From: Streptomyces yangpuensis
GTDB taxonomy: Bacteria; Actinomycetota; Actinomycetes; Streptomycetales; Streptomycetaceae
Assembly (NCBI RefSeq): GCF_001005295.1
Contig: NZ_LBMK01000002.1
Location: forward strand, 302,879 to 366,878
Direction of reading: 5' to 3'
Length of the DNA: 64,000 bases
The position numbers and the translations under genes are program-made. Within the stretch, counting starts at the first letter, position 1. Every line of letters begins with the position of its first letter. The notes beneath the pieces were generated by a model. That model did no database searches and had not been told where the DNA came from. It saw only the letters and a list, made by a program, of their open reading frames with translations. This document shows, piece by piece, positions 1 to 7,543 of this stretch.

Positions 1-1
1 G

Positions 2-226
2 AAGAGTGCGGGCCTCGCCCTGGTGATGGGCCTGGCGGTCATCGGCGGTGCGTCCTCGGCCTCGGCGGACTCCGTCGCGGAGGGCTACGCGGTCGGCTCG
101 CCGGGCGTCCTCTCGGGCAACGTCGTCCAGATCCCGATCCACATTCCGATCAACGTGTGCGGAAACAGCATCAACCTGATCGGCGCGCTCAACCCGGCCG
201 CCGGCAACACCTGCATCAACACCTGA
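2..226 (+). CDS. Short chaplin, 5' end outside window
   Basis: Chaplins are small secreted amphipathic proteins that assemble on aerial hyphae and spores and lower surface tension. The reading frame is open from base 2, so the initiation codon lies outside the window; an internal GTG at 23 is not a credible start because it falls inside the signal-peptide hydrophobic core. The visible part gives the end of a signal peptide with an A-S-A cleavage site, then one chaplin domain: GSPGVLSGN, alternating V/I strands, and two Cys (VCGN and NTC) that form the family disulfide. No sorting signal follows, so this is a short (ChpD-H type) chaplin. It closely resembles the chaplin at 56557-56844. Confidence 0.93.
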   Translation, partial: KSAGLALVMGLAVIGGASSASADSVAEGYAVGSPGVLSGNVVQIPIHIPINVCGNSINLIGALNPAAGNTCINT

Positions 227-241
227 AGGTCGTAGTGCAGC

Positions 242-275
242 GCCCGTCCCGGCCGGACCCCCGGCCGGGACGGGC
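242..275. terminator. Terminator hairpin after chaplin
   Basis: A perfect 13-bp stem (242-254 with 263-275, arm GCCCGTCCCGGCC) starts 15 nt after the chaplin stop. A second palindrome follows directly at about 275-299. There is no T-tract, as is usual for streptomycete terminators. Confidence 0.65.
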
Positions 276-493
276 CCCGGCCGTACGGCCGGCCCGGGGC
301 AGGACAGGGTGCGTACCTGCTGGTCGCGCAGCTCGTAGCGGGCCGCGACCGCGGCCAGTTCACCCGTCGCCACCCTCCCCGCGTGATCGGACTCGGCGGG
401 GCGCGTCGGCCGAGCGGCCCGCCGCGGACCCCCGTCCCGCCGCGCCTCTCCCCGCGTGCGAGGCTTGCCGGGCACCCGGAAGGAGATCACACG

Positions 494-1144
494 ATGCACA
501 CCCCGAGCCGGCCCGAAGACCTCGACCACCCCGAGCGGTTGTGGGCCAGAGCCGCCATCATGGCCATGGTCGACGCCGCCTGCTCCACCGGCACCGAGTT
601 CGCCCTCGACGAGGACGGCCTGTGGTGCCACAGCACCGGCGCCGGTGGCTGGTGGCGCCTGAGCGTGTTCGACGGGGGCCGTGCGGTGTTCTGCGGCCAG
701 GACCCCGACGGCAGCCACACCCATATCGGCGGCGAGCAGATCGACTTCCTGGCGGGCGGGCCCGACTGGCTGCCCTGGGAACTCCTGCGGGACGACGCCG
801 ACGGCAATCTCTTCGGCTTCGTCTACTGGTGGGAGGACGACGCCTGGCACCGCATCCCCTACCCGGAGGAGGTGCGCGAGGACGGGCTGGAGGGAGCCGC
901 ACCATGGGCCGGCTCGCACGAGGAGTTCCTCGGGCTCACGGCCTCCTCCTTCGACGTCCCCCACGTGCAGGAGCGGGCCCTCGCCGAACTCGTCGACCGG
1001 TTCGCGGCGCTCGTACGGGAGGGCAGGGCCGACGCCGACGCCGTGACGGCCCTGCTGAACGCCCCCGGCACCGCCGGGGGCCGCCCCGCACCGCGCATCG
1101 ACGTGGCACTGGACATCGCCACCCGCGCGGGCATCCTGGCCTGA
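494..1144 (+). CDS. Conserved hypothetical protein, 216 aa
   Basis: I do not recognise this family. The product is cytoplasmic (no signal or membrane segment), acidic, and rich in Trp and Gly in its first 120 residues (GGWWRLSVF, DWLPWELL, YWWEDDAWHRIPYP). That composition suggests a compact beta-rich fold followed by a helical C-terminus. The ATG at 494 is preferred over upstream in-frame starts because AAGGAGAT sits 7-8 nt before it. It stands alone between the chaplin terminator and a convergent chitinase gene. Confidence 0.8.
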   Translation: MHTPSRPEDLDHPERLWARAAIMAMVDAACSTGTEFALDEDGLWCHSTGAGGWWRLSVFDGGRAVFCGQDPDGSHTHIGGEQIDFLAGGPDWLPWELLRDDADGNLFGFVYWWEDDAWHRIPYPEEVREDGLEGAAPWAGSHEEFLGLTASSFDVPHVQERALAELVDRFAALVREGRADADAVTALLNAPGTAGGRPAPRIDVALDIATRAGILA

Positions 1145-1171
1145 TCCGGCCGAAGCCGGCCAGGGCGTGCG

Positions 1172-2656
1172 CTACTTGAGGGCGGCGAACGCCCTGGTGA
1201 AGGCGAGCGGCTGCTGGAGGATCGAACTGCAGGTGGCGTCCGCGTGGTTGACCGCTCCGGCCGCGCACTGCTTGTCGCGCGTCGAGGACCACATGGCCAG
1301 CCTGCCGATGCCCTTCGACGCCGCGAACTCCACCAGCTGCGTCGCGTCCGCCACGGTGAAGATCTCGCTGGTCACGTCGTTGACGCCGATCATCGGTGTG
1401 ACGGCCACAGCTTTCCACGCCGCCGCGTCGGAGAGCCCGAGCACCCCCTTGATCTGGGCCTGGGTGGCCGTCGCGGCCTGGATCGCGTACTGCCCCATGT
1501 CCCCGCTGTACGCCGGGCCGTAGTCCATCGCCATGATGTTGACGGCGTCGACGCGCACGCCGTTCTTCTTGGCGTCGGCCAGCAGCGCCACGCCCGGCTG
1601 GGTGAGGCCCTCGGGCATCACGGGCAGCGTGAAGGCCACGTCCAGACCCGGGTGGGACTTCTGCAGCTTGGCGATGGCCTGCGAACGGCGTGCGTTGGCG
1701 GCGGTGTCCGGCAGCGCCGCGCCCTCGATGTCGAAGTCCACCTTGGTGAGCTTGTAGTGGTCGACGACCTTGCCGTAGGCGGCGGCCAGTTCGTCCACGG
1801 TGGCGCAGTTCAGGGCCAGTTCGTGCCCGGCGGCACCGCCGAAGGACACCCGGACGTCACCGCCCTTGGCGCGCAGCGCACCGATCTGGGAGGCGACCCT
1901 GTCGCTCGCCAGATCGGTGACGCCGCCCCACAACGGTGCGCAGCCGCCGCCGGAGGTGATGAAGGCGAGATGGAACTCCTTCACCCCGGTCTGTGCCGCG
2001 GTGTCGAGCAGGTCGTACGCGGGGTACAGGGAGGTGTCCACGTACGGGGCGAAGCGCGCGCCACCACCGACCGGGGCGGGGGCGGTCGCCGTGGGGGAGG
2101 GGGACGCGGTCCGGGTCGGCGCGGCGGAGGTGGGTGCCGCGGTCGGAGCCGTGGTCGGGGCGGCGGTGGCGGTGGGACGGGCGGTGGGGCGCCCGCTCGG
2201 CTGGGCCGTCGCGCCCTGGTCGACGGAGCACTTCACCCCGTTGATCCGGCAGCCCGTGGGGTCGCCCGGAGCGCCGGAGCCGCTCGCGACGAAGCCGACG
2301 GTGACGGAGGCACCGGCCGCCAACTGCCCGTTCCAGCTTGCGGGTTTCACGGTGACGCGCCGGTCCGCGACGGTGTGGGTGCCGTTCCAGAGCGAGTCGA
2401 TCTTCGTGTCGGCCGGCAGGTCGAACTCCAGGGTCCAGCCGGACTGGGCCTGGCCTGAGCTGTTGGTGATGACGTACTGCCCGGTGTAACCACCGCTCCA
2501 GGAGCTGGACTTCGTATAGACGGCCCCGACGGAACCGGCGTGGGCGGTCCCGGTGAGGGCGAAGGCCGCACCGCCGATCACCGCCGCCGCCACGATCGCG
2601 CCCGTGACCCTCGCCGTACGACTCGTCCTGCGCCGGTGACCGACTGTGCTGCCCAT
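1172..2656 (-). CDS. Secreted chitinase, CBM2 plus GH18
   Basis: Extracellular enzyme hydrolysing beta-1,4 N-acetylglucosamine linkages in chitin. In the 494-aa product I see a long signal peptide (about residues 1-39, twin Arg stretch, ending ALTGTAHA), a CBM2-type cellulose/chitin-binding module (about 40-145, GYTGQYVITNSSGQAQSGWTL), a Thr/Ala/Pro linker (about 150-195) and a GH18 barrel. The barrel carries VDFDIEG near residue 306, whose Glu is the catalytic acid, and MAMDYGP downstream. The start at 2656 (MGSTVGHRRR) is preferred to a start 48 nt upstream that would add residues before the signal. No DasR-type TGGTCTAGACCA operator is visible; a different palindrome lies upstream at 2715-2740. 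Confidence 0.93.
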   Translation of the reverse strand: MGSTVGHRRRTSRTARVTGAIVAAAVIGGAAFALTGTAHAGSVGAVYTKSSSWSGGYTGQYVITNSSGQAQSGWTLEFDLPADTKIDSLWNGTHTVADRRVTVKPASWNGQLAAGASVTVGFVASGSGAPGDPTGCRINGVKCSVDQGATAQPSGRPTARPTATAAPTTAPTAAPTSAAPTRTASPSPTATAPAPVGGGARFAPYVDTSLYPAYDLLDTAAQTGVKEFHLAFITSGGGCAPLWGGVTDLASDRVASQIGALRAKGGDVRVSFGGAAGHELALNCATVDELAAAYGKVVDHYKLTKVDFDIEGAALPDTAANARRSQAIAKLQKSHPGLDVAFTLPVMPEGLTQPGVALLADAKKNGVRVDAVNIMAMDYGPAYSGDMGQYAIQAATATQAQIKGVLGLSDAAAWKAVAVTPMIGVNDVTSEIFTVADATQLVEFAASKGIGRLAMWSSTRDKQCAAGAVNHADATCSSILQQPLAFTRAFAALK

Positions 2657-2714
2657 GTGCGTGCCTGCCTCTGTGTTACTGGGGAGTTGGGGTTGCGGCA
2701 GCACGCTAGCCGCC

Positions 2715-2740
2715 CCGAAACGGACATTCGTTCGTTTCGG
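2715..2740. promoter_or_regulatory. Inverted repeat CCGAAACG-N10-CGTTTCGG
   Basis: Perfect 8-bp arms at 2715-2722 and 2733-2740 around a 10-nt centre. The site is about 60-85 nt upstream of the chitinase start and 144 nt upstream of the divergent small secreted protein gene. It is AT-rich for this genome and has the geometry of a dimeric repressor site. The regulator is unknown. Confidence 0.5.
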
Positions 2741-2883
2741 TGCACCCCTGGTGAGTCTTAGGTTCCGCTTAAGGAAGGGGAAAGCGGGGGATCAGGTAGC
2801 GGCGGCCCGCCGCTCGCGGTGTGGGCCGGTGGTGCCGGTCGTACGGTGGAGGGGGGAAACCGACCGCGGGCGAGGTGTGTTCC

Positions 2884-3159
2884 ATGCAAAGGCCCATCCG
2901 AACCGCCGGGGTGCTCACCGGCCTGATCCTGACGCTCGGCGGCATCGTCGCCGCGGCCCCGGCCACCACGGCGGACATCCCCGCCTGCACGCAGATGGCC
3001 GCCCAGGCCGGAACGGAAACCACCGACGCCGTCACGGCGGCCTGCGGTCGCGGTGTGGTCGGGGACTTCCAGGGCTGCGTGGACGGCCTCACCGAAGCCG
3101 GAGTCCCCGGCGGCGCCGCCGCCGGCGCCTGCCGCCAGGCCGCCCTGGAACCCCGGTAG
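2884..3159 (+). CDS. Small secreted four-cysteine protein
   Basis: 91 residues: a signal peptide (about 1-34, MQRPIRTAGVLTGLILTLGG, cleavage near TTA-DIPAC), then a mature domain of about 55 residues with four Cys (PACTQ, AACGRG, QGCVDG, GACRQ), enough for two disulfides. GAGGTG lies about 7 nt before the ATG. I do not recognise a family. It is divergent from the chitinase gene and shares its intergenic region. Confidence 0.8.
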   Translation: MQRPIRTAGVLTGLILTLGGIVAAAPATTADIPACTQMAAQAGTETTDAVTAACGRGVVGDFQGCVDGLTEAGVPGGAAAGACRQAALEPR

Positions 3160-3243
3160 GCCCTGTCGGGCCTGCCGAGGGGCAACAGGAGCCTGGGGAA
3201 GGGGTGCTGGGGGTGCTGGGTCGCAGGGGCGGGGCCAGGGGTG

Positions 3244-3615
3244 TCAGCCGTGGGTGGCGTCGATCACGCAGAAGCGGTTGCCCTCCGGGTCCGCCAGGAC
3301 CACGAAGTCCGGGTCCTCCGGGTAGGAGTCCCAGTCCACGCGCCGGGCCCCCAGCGCCACCAGTCGCGCCACCTCCGCCGCCTGCTCGGCCGCGTCCGCC
3401 GCGTACAGGTCGAGGTGGACTCGGGGGCGCTCCTGAACCGGCGTGGTGCTGCGCCCGAGTGCCAGCCCGGGCCCGCCGCCGTCGGCCGGGACCAGGACCG
3501 TCCAGCCCTCGTCCACCTCGCCGTCGCGGGGTACGTAGCCCAGCGCCCCGGACCAGAATTCCGCGGCCCGCCGCACGTCCGCGGCGCCCATGACGATCGT
3601 CCCGAGGGTCAGCAT
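3244..3615 (-). CDS. VOC / glyoxalase-fold protein
   Basis: 123-aa single-domain vicinal-oxygen-chelate protein with two beta-alpha-beta3 halves: LTLGTIVMGAADVRRAAEFWSGALGY at the N-terminus and DFVVLADPEGNRFCVID at the C-terminus. Such proteins are small metalloenzymes or ligand-binding resistance proteins; the substrate cannot be told. Upstream, CAGAAT lies 6 nt before the ATG, a degenerate match to the leaderless promoter arrangement. Confidence 0.88.
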   Translation of the reverse strand: MLTLGTIVMGAADVRRAAEFWSGALGYVPRDGEVDEGWTVLVPADGGGPGLALGRSTTPVQERPRVHLDLYAADAAEQAAEVARLVALGARRVDWDSYPEDPDFVVLADPEGNRFCVIDATHG

Positions 3616-3663
3616 GATCCGATTCTGGCAAACCCCGCACGGCCGGCCACGGCCGGGAGCGGA

Positions 3664-4767
3664 TCAGCGCGGCGCGGGCCGCCTGACCGCGACCATCGCG
3701 GCGTCGTCGTCCAGGGTGTTCCCGGCCGCATGCGCGAGCAGGTCCCCGCACAGGTGGTCCAGCAGCGCCTGCGGGGGCATGCCGCCCCACGCGGCGACCC
3801 GTTCCGCGAGGGGGTAGAAGGTGCCCGCCCGGTCGCGCGCCTCCAGAACGCCGTCCGTGTACAGGAGCAGGACGTCTCCCGGCCCGAAGGGGAAGGTCTG
3901 GGCGGTGACCGTCGACGTCACCAGCCCGGCCAGGCCCAGCGGCGGCGCGGGCCGGGCCACGTCGAGGACCACGGCCCCGCCGGCGCCGCGCAGCACCAGC
4001 GGCGGCGGATGCCCGCAGCTGACCAGGCGCAGCACCGGCTCGTCGTCGGGGATCTCCAGCACGGCCGCGGTCACGAAGCTCTCGCCCTGGTCCCCGCCGT
4101 CCAGGTCCGCGGAGACCGCCGCTTCCAGATAGTCCACCAGGCCGGTCAGCTCGGTCTCCTGGTGGGCGGAGGCCCGGAAGGCGCCGAGGACCAGCGCGGC
4201 GTCCCCGACCGCCTCCAGGCCCTTCCCGCGGACGTCGCCGATGATCAGCCGCGTCCCCGTGCCCGTACGGGCGGCCGCGTACAGGTCGCCGCCGATCTGG
4301 GCCTCCGCCGCCGCGGCCAGGTACACCGAGGCGACGCCCAGCGGGCCGATCCGGTCGCGCAGCGGCCGCAGGACCACCTGCTGGGCGGTCTCCGCCACTG
4401 TGCGCAGCTGCACCATTTCCTTCTCGTGCACTTCCCGCAGGTGGGCGAAGAAGGTCACGAAGACCGAGATCATGATGAGCGCGATGATCTGGAAGGTGTG
4501 GTTCAGGTCGGTCAGGCTGGTGCGCGTCACGGAGACCACCACCTGGGCCAGTACGGCCACCAGACCTACGAAGGCCGTCATCCGGGGTCCCGCGAACGAG
4601 GCTGTCATGGCCGGTGCGGCGGCCAGGAACGGCCCCAGGTGCACCTCGGGCGGGGCCAGGACGTCGACCACCGTCACGACGGCGATGAGCACGAACGGGG
4701 CAACCAGCTGCGCGTGGCTCGCCTGCCGGGACCGGTGGGGACGCGTGAGGGGCGGCCGGAGATCCAT
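3664..4767 (-). CDS. Membrane PP2C/SpoIIE serine phosphatase
   Basis: Membrane-anchored serine/threonine phosphatase of the SpoIIE/RsbU type, a family that dephosphorylates anti-anti-sigma factors. About four transmembrane segments occupy residues 18-100. A short linker (HLREVHEKEMVQLRTVAETAQQ) leads to the catalytic domain with metal-binding Asp motifs GGDLY, IGDVRGKG, LYTDGVLEARD and DDDAAMV. I use ATG 4767; a GTG at 4782 would add five residues. AGGAGG is only 1-2 nt before the ATG, so the initiation mode is unclear. No anti-sigma or STAS partner is adjacent. Confidence 0.9.
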   Translation of the reverse strand: MDLRPPLTRPHRSRQASHAQLVAPFVLIAVVTVVDVLAPPEVHLGPFLAAAPAMTASFAGPRMTAFVGLVAVLAQVVVSVTRTSLTDLNHTFQIIALIMISVFVTFFAHLREVHEKEMVQLRTVAETAQQVVLRPLRDRIGPLGVASVYLAAAAEAQIGGDLYAAARTGTGTRLIIGDVRGKGLEAVGDAALVLGAFRASAHQETELTGLVDYLEAAVSADLDGGDQGESFVTAAVLEIPDDEPVLRLVSCGHPPPLVLRGAGGAVVLDVARPAPPLGLAGLVTSTVTAQTFPFGPGDVLLLYTDGVLEARDRAGTFYPLAERVAAWGGMPPQALLDHLCGDLLAHAAGNTLDDDAAMVAVRRPAPR

Positions 4768-4932
4768 CCCTCCTGCATACACCGGGAGACGACCGGGATC
4801 CCCGAGGCCAGGCCGTCGGCGGACCGTCCGGTCCCGTGACGGTTCAGCCCGGCACCACGTGCCGACGAGTCGCCCCCGCCTCCGCCCTCGTGGCGTCCGG
4901 GCCCGCCGGCCGGGTAGCTCCGCTTCGCGGGG

Positions 4933-5772
4933 CTACGGGCGTCGGCGGGGCTTGCCGCTCCTGGCGCCGCCGGCGCCCTTGGCTCCGCCGGAGCCGCCGC
5001 GCTGGTTCTTCCCCCCGGACTTCCCGGAGGCGGACTTTCCGGCCCCGCCACCGGCCCCGCCACCGGTCCCGGCCCCGCGACGCGCACCGGCGGCTCCGCC
5101 CTTGCCGGCGCCCGCCTCGGGGCGCCCCCGCTTCGCCTTCGGCTGCGCGGGGGTGGGCTGCCGGCCCCGCGTGCTGTTCACCGTCCGGCCGCGGACGATC
5201 CCGATGAACTCCTCCACCAGATCGGGCGTCGGCTCCGCCTGCGGCCACGACAGCGCGACCCGCGACGTGGGCGCGTCCGTGACCGTCCGGTAGGTGAGGT
5301 CCCTGCGGTGGTGCAGACGGGCCAGGGACTGGGGCACGACGAGTACGCCCACGCCCGCCGCCACCAGCTCGATCGCGTCCGCCGTCGTGGCGGGCCGCTC
5401 GATCGCGGGCTGTCCCGGCAGCTTCTCCCAGCCGAGGGTGTCGTCGAGGGGCTGCCACACGACCTCGTCGGCGAGGTCCTCGGTGGTGATCTCCTCCGCG
5501 GCCGCCACGACGTGGTCCTTGGGGACGACGACGACCGTGGTCTCGGTGTAGAGGGGGATCGCGCTGAGGTCGGTACGGTCGACCGGGAGCCGGACGAATC
5601 CCGCGTCGGCGTCACCGGCGCGCAGGACGCCGAACACCTCGGCGGACGAGACCTGCGCGAGGGTCAGCGGGACGTCGGGCAGCCGCTCGTTCCAGATCCG
5701 CACCCACTTGGCTGGGGTCACGCCGGGGACATAAGCGAGCCGGAACGCTTGGGGTACTTCCGAGCCTGTCAC
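4933..5772 (-). CDS. Orphan LysR effector domain with basic tail
   Basis: Residues 1-200 form a LysR-type substrate-binding (periplasmic-binding-fold) domain: FRLAYVPGVTPAKWVRIWNE, LPVDRTDLSAIPLYTETTVVVVPKDH, AAGVGVLVVPQSLARL. The N-terminal winged helix of LysR regulators is absent, and no DNA-binding frame precedes it. The last 80 residues are low complexity, rich in Lys, Arg, Gly, Ala and Ser, and could bind nucleic acid (inference). The GTG start is preceded at 6 nt by TAACCT, so it is probably a leaderless transcript. It is divergent from the DUF5997 gene, whose start is only 58 nt away. Confidence 0.9.
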   Translation of the reverse strand: MTGSEVPQAFRLAYVPGVTPAKWVRIWNERLPDVPLTLAQVSSAEVFGVLRAGDADAGFVRLPVDRTDLSAIPLYTETTVVVVPKDHVVAAAEEITTEDLADEVVWQPLDDTLGWEKLPGQPAIERPATTADAIELVAAGVGVLVVPQSLARLHHRRDLTYRTVTDAPTSRVALSWPQAEPTPDLVEEFIGIVRGRTVNSTRGRQPTPAQPKAKRGRPEAGAGKGGAAGARRGAGTGGGAGGGAGKSASGKSGGKNQRGGSGGAKGAGGARSGKPRRRP

Positions 5773-5830
5773 CCCGCAAGGTTACCGGGCGTGGTCGGAA
5801 CCCGTGCACACGCTCGATACCCTTGACCTC
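5773..5830. promoter_or_regulatory. Back-to-back leaderless promoters
   Basis: The 58 bases between two divergent start codons hold a -10-like TAACCT (complement of 5779-5784, 6 nt from the GTG at 5772) and TACCCT (5818-5823, 7 nt from the ATG at 5831). Neither gene has a Shine-Dalgarno sequence. The spacing puts both transcription starts at or next to the start codons. Confidence 0.6.
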
Positions 5831-6235
5831 ATGACGTCGCACCAGAACACCCAGACGATGAAGCCCGCGACCGCGGCGAAGAAGCTGGGCGTGTACCTCG
5901 AGGCCACCCCCGCAGAGTTCCAGGAGGGTGTCGTCTCGCGCAGTGAATTGAGTGCGCTCCAGGCCGACCCGCCCCAGTGGCTCCAGGAGCTGCGCCGCAA
6001 CGGTCCCCACCCCCGCCCGGTGGTCGCCGCCAAGCTGGGCGTCTCCATCGCCGGCCTCGCGCGCGGCGGGGTCACGGAGCCCCTCACCACCGAACAGATC
6101 GAAGCGCTGAAGCAGGAGTCCCCCGAGTGGCTCCAGCGGGAGCGGGCCACCCAGGCCGACGTCCGCAAGGAAGCGGTGCGGATCAAGGAGCGGAACGCGG
6201 AGCGGGCCGAGAAGGCGCGCAACCAGGAGTCCTGA
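5831..6235 (+). CDS. DUF5997 family protein
   Basis: 134-aa protein of the actinobacterial DUF5997 family (MKPATAAKKLGVYLEATPAEFQEGVVSRSEL, then two helical repeats containing PPQWLQELR and SPEWLQRER, and a charged helical tail KEAVRIKERNAERAEKARNQE). The function is unknown. The repeated P-x-WLQ segments suggest an internal duplication. ATG 5831 fits a leaderless promoter; an upstream in-frame ATG at 5804 lacks support. The pairing with the divergent orphan LysR effector domain suggests the two act together (inference). Confidence 0.88.
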   Translation: MTSHQNTQTMKPATAAKKLGVYLEATPAEFQEGVVSRSELSALQADPPQWLQELRRNGPHPRPVVAAKLGVSIAGLARGGVTEPLTTEQIEALKQESPEWLQRERATQADVRKEAVRIKERNAERAEKARNQES

Positions 6236-6257
6236 CCCGCCGCGGTCCGGATTCCCC

Positions 6258-6297
6258 TCGGGCCCGGCCTCCCCCCGCGGGGGGAGGCCGGGCCCGA
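6258..6297. terminator. Bidirectional terminator, perfect 40-bp palindrome
   Basis: Arms of 19 bp (6258-6276 and 6279-6297, arm TCGGGCCCGGCCTCCCCCC) separated by GC. It lies between the ends of the convergent DUF5997 and YdeI-type genes. Confidence 0.8.
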
Positions 6298-6350
6298 TGC
6301 CTTCTCCCGGGTCGGACCGGTCAGCGCGGATCGGCGGTTCCGCGCCCGGA

Positions 6351-6926
6351 TCATTGCGGGGAGTCGCCCGCCAGCAGTCGTACGGCCCGCTCCAGCCGGG
6401 CCCGCCTGGTCTCGGGCGTGAGCGCCTGGAGCAGCGGCAGGGCCACCAGGTAGCGGCCGGTCCGGTCCAGCGCCTCGAAGGCCGCGCCGGCCTCGGGGCG
6501 CGCCGCGAGCGCCGCCGCGAGGTCCTCCGGCACCCCCGCGGTCCGCTGCGAGGCGTAGGCGCCGACCCAGCGGCCGTCGGCCTGCGCCCGGCGGACCTCC
6601 GCGAGCCCGGGCTCGCGCATCCGGCCGGCGGCGGTCAGCTCCGCGACCTTGTCCACGTTCACCTGCGACCACAGGCTCCGGGACCGCCGGGGCACGTACT
6701 TCTGCAGGTAGTGCAGCTCGTCGAGGGAGCGCCGCTGCCCGGAGATCCAGCCGTAGCAGAGCCCGATGTCGACGAGCTCGTCAGCGGTGACCGACGGGAT
6801 GCCGGACCTCTTCTTCGCGAGCCTGATCCACACCCCCTCCTGGCGTGTGTGGTGCTCCGCGAGCCAGCTCTCGAACGCCGCGGCGTCCGGGAAGCCGACG
6901 ATCTCCACCCCGTCGATGTCGTCCAT
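6351..6926 (-). CDS. YdeI/OmpD-associated family protein
   Basis: 191-aa protein of the YdeI/OmdA family. The N-terminal domain carries the family signatures GVWIRLAKKRSGIPSV, LVDIGLCYGWISGQRRS and YLQKYVPRRSRSLWSQVN; the C-terminal third is the helical bacteriocin-protection-type region (FEALDRTGRYLVALPLLQALTPETRRARLERAV). The biochemical role is not established. The start is set by leaderless geometry: TAGCCT, 6 nt, ATG. That -10 box sits at the edge of a 15-base sequence shared with the ends of the MITE-like element at 12.3 kb. Confidence 0.88.
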   Translation of the reverse strand: MDDIDGVEIVGFPDAAAFESWLAEHHTRQEGVWIRLAKKRSGIPSVTADELVDIGLCYGWISGQRRSLDELHYLQKYVPRRSRSLWSQVNVDKVAELTAAGRMREPGLAEVRRAQADGRWVGAYASQRTAGVPEDLAAALAARPEAGAAFEALDRTGRYLVALPLLQALTPETRRARLERAVRLLAGDSPQ

Positions 6927-6935
6927 CGGCCCAGG

Positions 6936-6950
6936 CTAGTGCTGTGACCG
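6936..6950. repeat. Solo copy of MITE terminal sequence
   Basis: CTAGTGCTGTGACCG is identical to 15 bases of the terminal inverted repeat at 12333-12356. No partner end is visible nearby. Read on the minus strand it supplies the TAG of the -10 box TAGCCT of the YdeI-type gene. Confidence 0.6.
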
Positions 6951-6974
6951 CCCACCCGGCGAAGGATCGCTTCC

Positions 6975-7430
6975 TCAGGCGGCCACGGTCTCCGGGCGGG
7001 TGTCGTCCCGGCGCCCGGGGGAGGCCGAAGTACGCGAGGCGAACAGTGAGTCCAGCGCCAGCGCGCCGGGCCCGGTGAACACCAGCAGCAGGAAGGCCCA
7101 GCAGAACATCGCCGAGGCCTCGCCGCCGTTCTGCAGCGGCCAGAGCGCATCGGGCTGATGCACCGTGAAGTACGCGTACGCCATGGAACCGGAGGCGAGG
7201 AAGGCGGCCGCCCGGGTGCCCAGACCCAGGAGGACCAGGCCGCCGGCCACCAGCTGGATGGCGGCCGCGTACCAGCCGGGCCAGGTGCCGGCCGCGACGG
7301 TGCCGCCGCCGGGGGCGCCACCGAGGACGCCGAAGAGGGACGCCGCCCCGTGCGAGGCGAAGAGCAGCCCCGTGACGATGCGGAACAGGCCGACGGCGTA
7401 GGGCTGGGCGTGGTCGAGGCGTGCGTTCAT
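6975..7430 (-). CDS. DoxX family membrane protein
   Basis: 151-aa protein with four transmembrane helices (YAVGLFRIVTGLLFASHGAA, YAAAIQLVAGGLVLLGLG, AAAFLASGSMAYAYFTVH, AMFCWAFLLLVFTGPGAL), the DoxX/SURF4-like topology. DoxX proteins are quinone- or thiol-redox-linked membrane proteins; in mycobacteria one joins a radical-detoxifying complex. ATG 7430 has AAGGAG about 12 nt upstream. Divergent from the TDT transporter across an iron-box-like palindrome. Confidence 0.9.
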   Translation of the reverse strand: MNARLDHAQPYAVGLFRIVTGLLFASHGAASLFGVLGGAPGGGTVAAGTWPGWYAAAIQLVAGGLVLLGLGTRAAAFLASGSMAYAYFTVHQPDALWPLQNGGEASAMFCWAFLLLVFTGPGALALDSLFASRTSASPGRRDDTRPETVAA

Positions 7431-7523
7431 GGGGGGAGGCTCCTTCGGTGGGGGACGGGTCCCGAAGTGGTGCCGGACATGAGCGAAGGCGAGTGAACGT
7501 GATCGAGTCCGAGCGAGCCAAAG

Positions 7524-7539
7524 GTTAGGTAGACCTAAC
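7524..7539. promoter_or_regulatory. Iron-box-like palindrome
   Basis: GTTAGGTAGACCTAAC is a perfect inverted repeat with a 2-nt centre. Placed on the 19-bp DtxR/IdeR/DmdR consensus (TTAGGTTAGGCTAACCTAA), the sequence from 7520 to 7538 matches at 14 positions. It lies 4 nt before the GTG of the TDT transporter gene and 94 nt upstream of the DoxX start. Confidence 0.5.
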
Positions 7540-7543
7540 AGGC

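Noticed and set aside
3241..4839. 532-codon plus-strand frame
   Set aside because: Antisense to the VOC and SpoIIE-type genes, both with clear domain motifs.
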